A DNA stretch of 64,000 bases from Stercorarius parasiticus (GCA_013396915.1 VWZL01003476.1:62001-126000), one strand, 5' to 3'; shown: positions 40,301-53,466, counted from the stretch's first letter. Made by a program: numbers and translations. Notes: a model not told the origin generated them from the letters alone.

Positions 40301-42842
40301 GAGACTCCCTTCCCTGCAGCAGACCACATCCCAATAGCACACACAAAACAAAAGATCTTCAATGTGTCTTCTTTCTGCAGCAAGCCTAAACTCTCCATAC
40401 AGTCCTTCCACCTTTCCAGACTCCAGTGCCTCACCAGGCCACTCAGGGCTTTGCAGGAATGCTGGCACCTTCAGCCTCACAGCTCCTTCACTGCAGGGCA
40501 TCTGCCACCTGTAAAGGGGGAAATACCACACAGCAGCACCTGGCTAGCAAAGGATCAACATTCAAACATCCACGCTACAGAAGGTCTTGGGGAGAAAACT
40601 AATAGACAAGGTCCAGCTTTGACCTATGCAAAAGAGTGAAGCACCTGCAAGGAGGAAGACAGCAAAGGCAGTGAAATCCAGTGAGCTCAGCAACCAGGCA
40701 CAGCATTTTAGCAGATACCATGGAGCACCACAGTCGATGTTTCCAGACCTGACTGGCAACCAGGCAGGATTAAAGCTCCACTTAGAAAATTACAAGGTTA
40801 ATAGATGTTACAAGCACGTTACCAGGTGTCGTGACTTGCTGGAAGCACATCCCTGAAGATAGCAAAAGCAATTACAAGCACTCTGTTCACTATCCAGCTG
40901 CATCAACCACCCGTAGGCACTACTTAGCAACCCTTTATCAAAGTAGACTTAACACAAAGGAGGATCTGGTGTGCCCCCACCAGTGTGGATGTCCTCTGAA
41001 CCAGCCCTGCTCCCTGACAGAGTTCATCTTCAACAGAGCCCAAATGCACCAGTCATTTTAAAATTAAAAAAAAAACAAAACCAAAAACCACCACACAAAA
41101 AAAACCCCCAGCCATCAGAGCCAAACTGTGCACTGTTTATAATGAAATAGAACCCTTAGATCACATAACCTGCTACACTGAAGAGAAAACAACAAAGAAA
41201 ACCACCTGGGGAAGGAATGGAAGTCCACATGGCATGACTCTTCTGCTGACTTTCAGGCAAAAATCAGCTATCCTGGGAGGGCCAGAAATGATAGGAAGTG
41301 GGAACCTAAGATACAGATGGCTGAAAGGCCTTGTCCTAACTTATACAGGAAGCCTGGGACAGGGAACTACTGTATCAATCATCTTAGGCCAAGCCTATCT
41401 AAAAGGGACAAAAAGTTTCTAGGAAGCAGCAGGGGTTTTGTACGTCACTGTAGCTTCACAAACTTGGTCCAAGACAAAACCTGTAAAGCTTCTGAAAGAA
41501 GAAGCAGTGATCAGCCCAGAGCTGGGTAATAAATTAAACACCAACAAGCACCTGTGAGCTGGATGGATAGTAAAAAGCCAAACGAGTCTGAACCCGCAAG
41601 GACATGGTGGCATTTGCCAGGAACTTGCAACACCGCCTTCAGGGTGTGGATGAGCAACCAGTGTCCACACCTTGTTACATTGTAGTCATTTGTAGGGTTA
41701 TGGGATCATGCTAGAATACCAGCTGCACATGAATATGTGGTTAAGGACCCTCACACACCCCTGTAATGGTAATTCTCACAAACTTGCACATGCTCTCACC
41801 CTCCTGGCAAACGAAACACACAGAGGCATCACAGGCTCTATGTATGGTGCTGTGATGTGGATAGGACAAGGACAGGTAGGAGGGAACTCTTCATTTTAAC
41901 AGGTTGTCTAAAAAGGTTCATAAAAGCAACTGTCTGTAGAGAACTCTCCATCACAAACAGCTTCAGCACACTCCACCCAGCCCACATGAAAGGTGAGCAT
42001 GAGGGACAGGCCAAGTCTCTGACTGGTACAGGCTCCAGCTATGGGTCTAGGTAGGGGAAAGAAACACTCCACCCCACCAACCCACTTGTGCTAGAAGAAA
42101 AGATTTGTGGTTTTCTCCGTTTTCAGAAATGCCATGCAACATTAAATACTTGATGGGTATATTAGCACATCTGCTTCAGGAAAAATCATACAGCCCTTTT
42201 CTCCTCCGTATTTACTGTTTTATCCAAATCAAAACTGAGAAATAAAGCACTCCATCCATGCACTGCAGCTTGAATCAGTACACAAGTGACAAAAAATTGC
42301 TTTTAAAGACACTTTTCTCTGTTATTTTCTCAGGCTACTCCTCTTCTGGAGACACAAAGCAGAATCTCTTCCCCTCTGCTGAAGCTGAGATCAAACAGCA
42401 ACTTTACCACATCATAACTTACAATTAAGGCTACTCCTGGCAAAAGATGATCCTTCCCTAACCAAATGCTAAAGCTCTCCTGGCATTTCTCTTTCTATTG
42501 TCTGTATCCAGCCCTGTATTTTTAAGATTAGCCTCAAATTAGGACAGTTTCCTCATTCTTCCTTCACTCTTACTACAGCATGGTTCCTGGGAATCTGATC
42601 CTATCTTCCACAGAGGTTACTCCCTGTTGATAGGAAATATCTAGTGTATGTGGGCAGGAAACGCCAACCAAGGATAATGAGGATTAAGAGAGAGTCCTTG
42701 TTATGACTTATCACCACAGCAGATCAGGAAAATCAGAGGGCCATTTGATCAACAGGAATATTAGGAATTTGTCTCACGCTCCCACACAGTGTCTCACCCC
42801 ACTGTGTTGTTGGTTAAAGTAGCACACTGGGGCTTTGAGGAC
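31380..42842. other. Intergenic sequence, no gene recognised
   Basis: About 11.5 kb with no supportable gene. Open frames reach 122 codons without recognisable domains. AT-rich blocks at 32815-32935, 34190-34400 and 35800-36010 look enhancer-like. An A-rich tract with ACC interruptions lies at about 41066-41112. Confidence 0.55.
35800..36010. promoter_or_regulatory. Candidate conserved non-coding element
   Basis: About 210 bp dense in TAATTA/ATTA-type homeodomain cores (AGTAATTAGG, TTATTAAAAC, GTTAATCAG, ATAATTACTT), with TTGCAATTGC, CAGCTGT-like and CTGCAG-like words. Composition differs from the flanks. It resembles a developmental enhancer, but this rests on composition only. Confidence 0.28.
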
Positions 42843-43082
42843 AGAATCATAGAATAGAATCATAGAATCGTTTAGGTTGGAAAAGACCCTTGGGATCATC
42901 GAGTCCAACCATCAACCCCACTCTACAAAGTTCTCCCCTACACCATGTCCCCTAACACCACATCTAAACAACTCTTAAACACATTCAGGGATGGTGACTC
43001 CACCACCTCCCTGGGCAGCACATTCCAGTGTCTGACCACTCTTTCTGTGAAGAATTTTTTCCTAATGTCCAGTCTAAATGAG
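42843..43082 (-). mobile_element. CR1 LINE, 3'-end fragment
   Basis: On the minus strand the block reads as a CR1 3' end: TTTAGACTGGACATTAGGAA, then AGAGTGGTCAGACACTGGAA, GGGAGGTGGTGGAGTCACC, TTGGACTCGATGATC and CTTTTCCAACCTAAACGATT. It ends in a partly duplicated ATTCTATGATTCT tail. A 180-codon open frame on the plus strand (42945-43487) starts antisense to it and is not a gene. Confidence 0.95.
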
Positions 43083-43350
43083 TTGCCCTGGCCCATCCGG
43101 CTACTTCCATGTCATCCAGTTCTTCCTAACCAGAAGCACAGTACTAAAGAAGTGATGGGAGAGGACAGGTCAAAGGAAGTGAATCCTTTTGGAATTGGTT
43201 TCTTGCCGAAACATTCCTCAGAGGAGACAAGAGGCGAGTTTGTTGACCTGGGCGATGGCTTTCCATCACTTAAGGAAACTATTTGTTTCAGGATGACTGG
43301 TGCTGGTGAAAAAACAGATGTTTCTGTTGGTACAAAGCCCCTCTCCCTGC

Positions 43351-43414
43351 TTTGGCTGTCCTACACTACATTGCAATGTCCCTTTGGCTGTCCTACGCCA
43401 CATTGCAATGTCCC
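43351..43414. repeat. 32-bp tandem duplication
   Basis: A 32-bp unit beginning TTTGGCTGTCCTAC and ending CATTGCAATGTCCC occurs twice in a row (43351-43382 and 43383-43414), with two mismatches near its middle. Each copy carries the self-complementary word CATTGCAATG. Confidence 0.9.
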
Positions 43415-45149
43415 TTTGATAACAGATGTACAACGACCTCTGGAATTTTCTCCTCCAACCATACACTTCATCAGCTTTCTTCACTGAACAGAGAGAAAGA
43501 GAGCACAGTATGTCCAACCTCCATAAAAGCACCTCATACACACACAGTGTGCCACACATAGCTTACTCCAAGACAGCATCTTCTTGGAAAAGCAGAGGAA
43601 TCACAGCCACTAGCTGTGGTTGGATCAAGCTTCATCCTGACCTGTGTCCTGTGTTTTCAGTGGTACTTGATAGAAGCACCTAGGGAAGAGTATAAGAACA
43701 GGCCAAGCATGTAGCTATGTTTCACTGCAAATGCTTTCCCAGGCCCCAGCTATTTGCAGCTGCAGGACTTTCTCAACAAGAGAGAAATTACGTATTGATA
43801 TTTAAGAGCACTCAATGGATTTTCCTTGCATTAGTTATTCCAGTCTCCCCCAAACCTACATAAACGCTTTTGCTCGCTACAGATTCATACAGTGCATTTA
43901 TACAGGTTGTTCTCAACTCTTTTCCTAGAAGTTGATTGTTTTTGAGTTTTTTGACCGTACTCAGAATAGAGCCTTGCTCCTATAGCCCAGTTCATTGCAC
44001 TTCTGAGATCTCTCTCCCAAGTGACATTATCCCATTTTGAGCCCGTTGTACCGCATTTTAGATTAAGATAGCTCCCTCTTCCCCCTTGGTTGTTTTGCTT
44101 TTCTCAGCATCATATACTGCAACCCCACCACTCCACATTGCAAGGACTTCCTACAGCTATTCAGTGCAGCTTTGGGGTTTTGCTACTCTGAATAGTCAGC
44201 AGTGAACTTCATCTGCCACTTACTCCTCTTTATCATTACCAGACACATTCAAAAGCTCTGGCCTTCAACAGGCCCTTGTCCCATTTGACTGATGTCAATT
44301 CTCCACTCAGAAATATGGCCTTTCACCTCTCAGTCTTTGTTTCCCATCTTTCAGCTTATTATTTACCCATTAGAGACCCTCATGAGATATCTCAAAACTT
44401 TGGGAGCACAACAGGACCTATGGCTGGCCAGGGTCCAGCCACCCATGGAGTTTCTTGAAAAAGACCTATTTTCCCATTTGCTCTCTCAGCCCAGCTCCTC
44501 AGCTTGCAGGCCTCAGTGACCTCCCCCAAGAAGGCTCACAGTTAAATCAGTGAGGAAAGGAGAGCAGCTGCACCCCAGGCACAGGCAGTCATTAACATTT
44601 AGGACAGACTGACACAATTTAATGGCAGCAGTCAGGCATCAAGGAGGCTGAACATCCTTGACTGCTGAACTCAAGCTATGCCAGACCACTGCAAGAAATT
44701 CCTGGAGATCAGTTTCTTTCCTGGGGGGACCCTGAACAGGTCCCCATAGAAAAACCACCAGGACTTCCTCCTGCAATGCCCTGGGATTGCAGCAGCCGCA
44801 GAGAGAACTGTCATTACTCAGCAACCCAGCTTGCTCCCAAACCCTGGAAAACATCTGGAGAGAAGAAAAACATGGCTCTTCCTAACATCCCTTTGCTGAA
44901 TTCTATTCCTCCATCCTAGGGAGACAGAGTGCAGCCTTTTCCTCCAAGTGACAATCTTCCAACCTGCCACCCACCCCTAGCCCCTGCCCCCGACTGTCCC
45001 TGTGGACTTCAGTCTTCACCTCCCTGCCACACCATGCTTTTGCAAAGTGCTCCCAGCCTCCTCCACCCCAGAGCTACCCACATTTCAGCACCCAGAGAAC
45101 AAGCCTCAGGAAAAGCACCTTCCTTTTCTTTCACAAGGAGCGGCCGACT

Positions 45150-45375
45150 GCTTCAGATAATGATATTAAGTGAACAAGTCGGACACTGAGCAGTAAGATT
45201 AGTTCCCACAAAGACTGAGTGGTAATGAGAGTGGTTAAAGACAGGTAATGTGTGGGTGGCATTTGTCAGCTTCATAATGTAGGCTATAATTTGTTTATTA
45301 CTCTTGCTACTGCTTTCGCTGCTGTTGGAATGCAATTAAATAATAGCACCTACGAGTCCTGCTGAGTATCTGTCG
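45150..45375. promoter_or_regulatory. Candidate conserved non-coding element
   Basis: AT-rich block with AGATAATGATATTAAG, GGTAATGAG, TTCATAATG, TTTGTTTATTAC and CAATTAAATAAT words, which are GATA-, homeodomain- and FOX-like cores. It also keeps CpGs (GCGGCCGAC, TTTCGC, TACGAG). It lies about 7 kb beyond the inferred DUSP7 3' end. Enhancer function is inference from composition. Confidence 0.25.
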
Positions 45376-47643
45376 GCCTACAAACATCCCTGAGCCTACG
45401 CTGCACATGCAGTAGCACTGGACACGTGGTGGCATCGCATGGCCACAGCTCAGGAAGAAAAGTGGAGAACTCCATAGATAAAACCAGACATATCTCCACA
45501 AGGAGCAACCTCATAGAAGTTTTGGAGAGTCAAGAAAACTAAACATCATCCAGAGTTTCATTCATATTTATTTCAGGACAGTGACATCTGGGATTTATTC
45601 TGGACTACCAGAGATCAGAGTTTGATTTTAACACTGAGGGAGGGAAAGTGTTCCTGCGTGTAACTCGCCACTAGTCCCCATCTCCAAGGCCAAGTGCTTC
45701 ATCTCTTGGTGGCCAATCAACACAAGCTGCAAGAGCCTCATTTTCCAGAGGAGCCAGCACGTATGATCCAGAAGTGCTCTTCATAAGACAGACATCCCTT
45801 TTCTGAGAGGATCTGCCTTCTCCCTCTCCATTTAAGAGGAGCTTGGTTAGCCCAGGCTGGAGGATGAGGCTGCAGGCACCAGATTGATACAGACACTAAG
45901 CGGAGCACAGACAGGGGACAAGATGGGGCTTTCCTGGCTGCTACTAGTTCGAGCCACTGATAGGAAGTGGCAGTCCCATCATGTTGACTGGAAGCTGTAT
46001 CTCAGTGGAAGCACTGATTCTGTGTCAAGAATGCACACTGGCAGACAGCAGCTTCAAATGTGACTGGATTTGTTTTATTAAAAATACTAACATTTGTAAA
46101 TTTTCATGCACACGCACGCACTTCTCTCCACTTTTACCAGATTTAAAACTAGATATTTCTCTAAAATTGCCTGAGCAGCTGACAACACAGGAAAGCAATA
46201 AGTTGGCTGCTCCAGGCTTTTTCAGACGCAGTTTTTCTACAGTTTGGACACCCATCGGCATGGCACCCCTCAACACATGGTGCCTTCACCATGTTCTGCT
46301 GTGGGACTCGCTGGACAGAGGCAGACAGGGTCTGCGGAAAACCTCTGCTTCACTAGCTTTCAATAACAACCCTCCTGCCCCTCCCCAAACCACTTAAGTC
46401 CTCCCCTCGCAAAGAAAAACATGCTGCAGGGACATAAATAAAAATCAGCGGCGAATTTCAGCACTGAACTGCACTATCAGTGCATGTTTGGGCACAGGCT
46501 AGCGCCCACTGAAGTCAGCAGAAGTTTGGAAAGACAAAAACACCTCCCACACAAGGGAGAGACAGAGGAAGCAGTCAGAGCTGCAAGGCAGATAAGCCGC
46601 CTGTCAGAACAGGCTTGGACTGTCCTAGCAGGAAGATGTTGTCCAAGAAGAGGGAAAGCTATTTGGGGAATGAATGAATAGTGAAGCTTCTTGTTAAAAA
46701 AAAATATTTAAAAAAAACACCAAACAAAAAAAACCCCCACAACACTTTCCCAAACATATCTCTCAGCTTTCTGCCAACTGGATGCAAGGCCAAGACGTGC
46801 AGGAGCCTGCCTGAACCTCTAGCACAGGATCATTCGAAGGCAACAGCCTGAATGGGGGCAGAGGAAAGGTGATGAATGGCAGAGAAGACACGGAGATGGA
46901 GCTCACCTCAGAGCTGATCCTTGTTCTGTCAGAGGACAGGACAGCTTTCTGCAGGCTCAGCACCCGGAATCCCCTCAAACTCAGATTCAGCATCGCACTT
47001 TGCACAGCTCTGAGAGAATCCTGCTTGGCTCTCAAGGATGCGATCCTGCCTGGACTGCTGCCTGCTCCAAGCAGCGGAGAACCAGCCATCCAGGGAGAGG
47101 AAGTCTCAAATTTAGAGTAAGAACCAAACTGAATTACTGGAGCAAAGCTTTAAATCTTCCACCAGGTACTCAGCAGTTAACTGCCAGGATTGCATGGTAA
47201 AATGAGAGGTCCGATACAGAGCCACATTGGTGAAGGGGAGCGCTTACTCCAAACCCAAAGTCACAACCCCTCCAACCGCACCCCCTCATACACATTTCAA
47301 TTCAAAATCTTCCACAGAGAAAAATGCTGTGCTTCTAGGGTGTCTCATCCGCAACCAAACCTCAGAGGTCAGCTTCTCGCTGTTATAGGGCTTTCACTAA
47401 TGCTGTATCAGTGCCCAGGGTCTCGCCAACACACCAGTCTGCTCCCTCCCACTTTCTGCAGGGTTTATCACAACAGTTCACCTCTCAGAAGAAAACAAGG
47501 CAAAACCACAAGCCAAACTTGAGCAGTCCTTACAAGAAAAGGAAAGGAAAGAAAAGAAAAAGACAACACAGAGCAGAAACAAAGAGTAAACTTCATAAAA
47601 GCAAAACCCCAAATCATGAAGAATCTGCCCTTGAGGCAGTGAT

Positions 47644-47677
47644 GGGAGATGAGAAGAGCAGGGAGATGAGAAGAGCA
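47644..47677. repeat. 17-bp perfect tandem duplication
   Basis: The unit GGGAGATGAGAAGAGCA occurs twice without a mismatch (47644-47660 and 47661-47677). It is a short, probably recent slippage product in purine-rich sequence. Confidence 0.95.
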
Positions 47678-48544
47678 GAGTGCCTGAATGCAGAGACTTT
47701 CAAAATAAAGCAGGGAGAAACCCAGCAAATGGCTTTACATAAGCCAGATGTTTCCCCAGGGAAAGAAAGTAGGAAAATAAACAAATCTGTCTGGATTCCC
47801 TTTCCCCCACTCATACTCAGTTCCCTCACCAGATACTTCTTAAGGCTTTACGTGCTCTTGGATCACTCACACCACTGAGGAGCACAGAAGTAACACATAT
47901 CCCCCCAAACCTCCCATAGCACAGCTGGTCTCCATTTCTAACGTGCCCCAATGTCTGTGAGACAAAGACAGGGCTCCAGTCTCCTGCAGAAGGAGCACAG
48001 CTTCACAGGAGCAGCCACCAGGTGAGAGTACCTCAAGTCCCAGCAATCCAAAGAAACAGAAAGCAGTGGAGAAACCAGGGAAAAGCAAATAAGGATAGCG
48101 CAGAACAAGTGCAAATTTAGCTATGAGCACAAACAAAGAGAAAGTAGAGAAAAAAAGGCCTCGTCTCAGCATGCACCAAGCAAGGGAGTGCATGGACCCC
48201 CCGTCCATATTGCCCCAGCACTGAGGGGTCCACACAGCCCAGAGCAGCTGGGCAGCAGCAGTCTGGGGCTGTACAGCCAGCCTGGGTGTCTGCGCCTGCC
48301 ACATGATTAATTCCCAACCCATAATTAATCCCCAACCCTTGACTGAGCCATCAAAGCTGAACCACAGCTTCCGCCCTGACCCAGCTCCCAACCTAAAAAC
48401 ATGATCGTGACACGGCTGAGCAGGGCGGCATGGAGGTGTCAGGGAGGAGCCCGGAGGCACCAGAAACTTACACTTCCATTGCAAGCAGCTCATTGTCTCT
48501 GACCGCTGGTGCCAGCACCATCACAGCTGCCGAGGACTGCCACC

Positions 48545-49339
48545 GCCATCACAGGCTGAGGGGTTCAGGTGCCACCAGCTACAGAGCCTTCTTCCCCTGT
48601 CTGTTCGCCCTCCCACGCCTCCTTTGCCGGACCCAGCCGCGTTTCTGCACCATAATGATGGCCACAAGTATTTCAGACCTTCCCAAGACACCAGTCGGGG
48701 TCCCCACAGGTGCCACAGCAGCTCCTCAGGTGTTTTGGAGAGGTAAAAGGTGAGAGCAGAGAGCTAGCCAGGCTAGGAAAAGATGACATTTCTAACTGAG
48801 GTAGTTCTCCCCCAGCCCCCAAGCCCTGCTGGCCCATGAAGGGGAGCTGGTGCACCCTCCTCAGGGCAGCGGCGGCCATGACAGGAAGGGGCGTGCTGTG
48901 GAGAGGAGGGACACAAAATGGCTGCCACCGCCCACCCTGGGGAGAATGCTGCCCTGAGCCAACACCATATTGCTCCCCGCCTCAGTTTCCCCAATTTAAG
49001 GCAGATGCCTCACAAAAAGCCATTTAAACTTGAGCATGGACCCCAGGATACAGCCACATTTGCTGCTTCATCGTCATGTCGCTATCTGAACCCCATATGG
49101 CAGCCCAAACCTGACACTGCCCAGCCAGACATGGCAGTCCTCAGCACCCGCTTGCCCCTTCCTGGCATGGTGAGTCTCTACAATGGCCAGCACACAACAC
49201 AGCCATTTCCCTCATACCACAGTCCTGCGGTGGTGTTTCCCACCCAAATCCCAGGCACCGCCTGGGCCGGGGATCCAGCAGCGACATGGCAGCAGCTCTG
49301 GGCACCCTCGCTGCAGCCGGTCCTTTGGGCCAGCATGGC
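48545..49339. promoter_or_regulatory. Cluster of YY1-like ATGGC/GCCAT motifs
   Basis: Eleven ATGGC or GCCAT words fall in about 795 bp, starting at 48545, 48658, 48875, 48918, 49019, 49097, 49131, 49183, 49202, 49286 and 49335. The site AAAATGGCTGCC at 48915-48926 closely matches the YY1 consensus AANATGGCNGCC. Local GC is raised and there are several CpGs. Binding is inference, and codon-like or compositional bias could also enrich the word. Confidence 0.3.
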
Positions 49340-52300
49340 TGGGCAACACAGGGAGAAAGTCAAAAGACAAAGCCAGCAGACAGGGAATGTTGCAGCTTGA
49401 ACAGAAGAACTCACAAGAACAGGACATGGAGGCTGGATGGGGCTCCTATGAGCTGCTCTCCCTACCTGCTGAACATTTCCTCACTTGCCCTCTCATCCCA
49501 AACGCCAGCCCACCACTCTGACCTCAAGCATGATTCAGAAAAAGACTGGAAGACGCAAAGGAGCAAATGGCACAAAATCCAGAAGAAAGCCCACTTTCAC
49601 ATGCTTTCTGAGCAGCCTAGAGCATAACTATCGCAGCCTGTGCCAATCGGCTGTAAATACAGGGATGTGTTGATTAGCAGAACTATTTACATGCCTTCGC
49701 AACACTGCAAGTAGCCTGATTTGCTCACATGAAGGATAAAAAAAGAAAATAACAGCCCAGAAATAACCTGGTTACCTTGGAAATGTGAGCACCCAAATTC
49801 AGATGGTGGCAGGAAGAGTCTGCTTTCCCAAGTGTGTCTCGGGGTGACGCAACAGCCGGCAAGTTCAGAGCTGCAGAGGTTGACTTGCATCATGTTCAGA
49901 GCATGTGTGATGCCACACCAAAAAATAAGAGCCTGGGAGAGGGGTAAGGGTAGACACAAGCAAGGGAAAGAAAGCTACAAATAATCCCATAGCCCCTTCC
50001 CTGAGCTCACGTCCTGCTCGTTGGGCTCCTGATGCTGCCTCCACCACCCCTTCACACCTCCCTCCTGCGGTTGTTTGGAGCACATCTCCCTGGCCTTTGT
50101 GTTGTCTATGGCTACCAGTAATCCTCACTGCACTGCCCTGGGAACCTACTCTTTACTCTCCCGTGTCACAAGATGCCAAACAGTCACCCTCGTGCTCAGG
50201 ACATACCTGCTTTCCTCACCCTTCCCCCTCTGGCTGGGGTGAGCAGCCAGCCTCTGCCAGCTGCCGTGCCCACAGCATGGAGGGATGTAGGATGTGCTAT
50301 GCTGTGCAGAGGGCTGCTGGAAATGTTTAAAATCAGCCACCTGGGCTTCCTGGTGGGGAGCTGCAGAAGTTTAGCGCTACCTGAGTTCAGAGCTTTGTGC
50401 TTTTGCCATCACTTGAAATGGAGGGAGAAACTTTTTGAAAGCACCTGGGACCTGTGGTCCCTCTAACTGTTCAAATCAGAGGTGTAAGACAAAGCCATCC
50501 ATTAAAAACAAACAAACAAAAAAATCCCACTCATATTGCCTGAGGGCTTGTGGCATCACAAGTGAAAACCCACGGACAGCAGATCTCTCTGCTTGTGCAG
50601 GAGATTACCTGGTTTTGTAGAGCAGAGCACCACAGAGCATCATGCAAGCAGCTTGTCTGGAATCAATGGGTTAACTGAGGAGCTTCTCCCTGCTGCGTGT
50701 GGGAAGCGGTATCTCCTTGCCAAATTCCACCGATCTGAACATAACCAGCTTTCTCACTCAAGCCTGTGCTCCTACGCTTAACTAGTGCTCGTGCCCGCCT
50801 CTGCAAGGGAGTGTAGACAGACCCCACGTTCTCTCTTCTCTCTGTAACTATTTCTCCAGCATTGCCCCTTTCCTGATGTCAGTTCTTGCCTCCTCACTAA
50901 ATTACAGGACATCAGGTCTCCCAGGAAACCCCTCTGAGCCAAGAAGCATCATGCAATCCATTTGTAAAACACTGATGGCAGAAGACCAGCCAGGCTGGCT
51001 GCTCCCTGCTGTCAAGGCCAGGAAGCTTGTAAAAGGCTCCTTTGGGTCCTGGAGGAAAGAGCACTTGCAGGTGCCAGGATGGTTTTCAGACAAGCCATCT
51101 CCTTCCTTTGGCAACGGGGCTTTTGAGCACAGCAGTGGTGGGACACACAACAGACTTGCATCTCCCAGGATCGGGTACCCCGAGGGAGTTCATGCTGAGG
51201 AGCAGCCTGGCAGCTGCCTGCACACCAGCTCTTCCACCCAGACCATCGCAAACAGCAGCTGTGCTGTTCCAGCCAGCCACAACGCAGCTACCACACAAAT
51301 GTGCTTACAGAGCTAATGTTAACTTCTAGTATCCTATTCCACACCTTAGCAGAAAATCAGAAGAGGAAATTAGATGGAAGCAAATACAGCAATACACCTG
51401 ACAAGCTGTTCTGCACTCCTTGAGTGCACAGCCAGCCTCCAGCATGGTTTCATATCTACCTCAAGATAGTCTACCATGTAATTACAAGGGAAAACCTAAA
51501 GGTCTTCTTTTCCTTGTGTACCAGGTAGATTTTTATTTGTTAAGCCACAAACAGGTCTCCAAATAAGTATATAGATTCCCATCACGCAGTCAAGGAGTAA
51601 ACAAACAAATTCTCACACACACACTCTCCCTTGGCTCCTGCTTCAGCCTCTGACCACCTACCCCCTGCTCTGCAATGGACTCTGCACCCATCAGCCTGAG
51701 CTCCTTCTGGAATAAAACTAGCTGTCTTTGGTGCTCAGGCCCAGACACACACATGCACACTTTGAGGAACTGAACAATTGAGTAGATAGCAATTTAATTT
51801 CTTGCCATTTAGGTCAAAGCAAAGAACGGGGGGATACACACCCCCTACTCCTGCTCAGTCCTGCCCAGCTATGAGCAGAGGCATGGGAAGCCACAGCTGC
51901 CTCAGCTGGGCTGCACTTAGATGCTTGGAGGCCCCTTTCTCCCTAAAGCAGCCCCATCAGTCCTTCCTTGTTTCCCCACAAACCGCTTGCACCTGCAGCT
52001 GGGGAGCACAGGGGGACAGCACAGCCCATGTGTGACACTGCAGCCAGGGGCTTGGCCCCCAACCTGAGGATGCAGGAGGGGGCTCCCACTCTCCATGAGA
52101 CCCAGAAGTCGTCATCAGGTGGCTGCCTACAGAGCCACAACTTTTTGCTTTCCTACCGAAATAAAGCCTGCTATCATAACAGTTGTGGGCAAGGCCTTGC
52201 CATGCCTTTGTAGGCCACGCTTAAACAGCGAACAAAAGTGTCTTTAATTTATCTATTTATTTTTGGCACAGAGGAATGGCTGGGGTCAAAGCCGGTCTCA

Positions 52301-52575
52301 TTCTCAAGCTGTTCTTTGTTCTCCAGTTTATCCAATACCCCATATCCCTCTCCTTGCCCTCCCACCTCCCCCTCTCCATTTTACCACAGGTCTTAAAAAT
52401 TAAACTGTGCATGAAACCAAACACCACACTTGAACACTGCCCAGCAAATGCTCTTCATGGTCACAGAAGAATACTAATCGGCCACAAAAAAAAGGGATAA
52501 AAGCAGCATGCCCTTATATGGGCAGAGGCTAGACAAGCATCTGACACAAACATCATTTTTAAAGAAAAAATAATA

Positions 52576-52581
52576 TTTATT
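52576..52581 (-). terminator. DUSP7: Poly(A) signal AATAAA, likely for DUSP7
   Basis: The minus strand reads TTGCAAATAAATATTATTTT across this point: a canonical AATAAA followed by a T-rich stretch that could serve as the downstream element. This places cleavage near 52560. It gives a 3'UTR of about 2 kb, plausible for the family. The competing distal signal is at 52256-52261. Confidence 0.55.
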
Positions 52582-52932
52582 TGCAATACAAACAAAGTCC
52601 CAATATTGGATCAGTATATATAGGGTCACTAATTTTCCTTCATAACTCAGAAAGCAGAACCATTCCTCACTAACAAGCTCTCATTTGTACTAATCAGAAG
52701 ATGCATCTTTTTTTTTTTTTTTTTCCTTTAAAGAAGAAAGACCACTAACAGCACAGGAAGCCTTTACAAACCAGCTTAGCTGTAATGCAATACAGATGCA
52801 CTGTCAAAAAATCCCTGAAAAAATAAATTCCTCCATGAGGTAAAATGCAATTAGGATATTCTCAATTTTCTCACTCGCAACCGTACTTATGCTCATTCTC
52901 CCTTCCGATGACCCACGATCCCAACATTGTTG

Positions 52933-52970
52933 CAAACAAAACCCAACAAACAAACAAACAAAAAACAACC
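52933..52970 (+). repeat. CAAA-type simple repeat in DUSP7 3'UTR
   Basis: The plus strand carries repeated CAAA/ACAAAC units, so the DUSP7 mRNA has a TTTG-type tract here. It is low-complexity sequence. Confidence 0.85.
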
Positions 52971-53435
52971 AGAAAACAAGAAAGAGAAGCTCATTCCAAC
53001 ATTCTGGTAATATCTTTAACAAAAAGAACGGTTTCAGGATGTGACAGCATCAAACATTCCTCCAGACGGAGATTTTTTTATTATTTTTTTTCTTTTTCTT
53101 GAAAAAAGTACAAAAAACTGGATATTTAGAAAAAATCCGTGGCTTTTTTTTTTTCAGTTACATGAGAGTTAAAGTGGAAAGGGAGGGGGGAGAAAGGAGG
53201 GACTACATTGCAGCCAATAAAGAAATCTCCAAATCCGTTCTGCCCTCCTCCCAGAAATTATTACCACTTCCTCCCCCTCCCGGCTTGGTATAAGGTGTTT
53301 GCCAAACACTAGCCAGAAATATAAACAAGTCTTCTCAGAATAGAAGGCACGGCATAAAGTTATTTGAAAGAGGAAGAAAAAAAAAAAATCAGAACCTCTG
53401 TTGAAAGCTCCAATCATCTCAGAATTTGCCAGTTA

Positions 53436-53466
53436 ATATATATATTCATATATATATATATATATA
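53436..53466. repeat. TA microsatellite in DUSP7 3'UTR
   Basis: About 31 bp of alternating T and A with one C interruption. It lies in the transcribed 3'UTR, about 1.2 kb after the stop codon. It is probably length-polymorphic. Confidence 0.95.

Larger units (their letters stand above)
43415..52559. other. Intergenic sequence downstream of DUSP7, no gene recognised
   Basis: About 9 kb between the CR1 at 42.8 kb and the inferred 3' end of DUSP7. There is no supportable gene. The longest open frame (208 codons, minus strand 47867-48493) has no recognisable domain. Contents noted: an enhancer-like block at 45150-45375, a perfect 17-bp tandem at 47644-47677, and a YY1-type motif cluster at 48545-49339. 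Confidence 0.5.

Noticed and set aside
42945..43487. 180-codon plus-strand open frame
   Set aside because: Its first part is the antisense of a CR1 3' end and its later part covers a 32-bp tandem duplication.
47867..48493. 208-codon minus-strand open frame with a hydrophobic middle
   Set aside because: No recognisable family, no supporting splice or promoter context, and overlapping open frames on the other strand. Probably chance.
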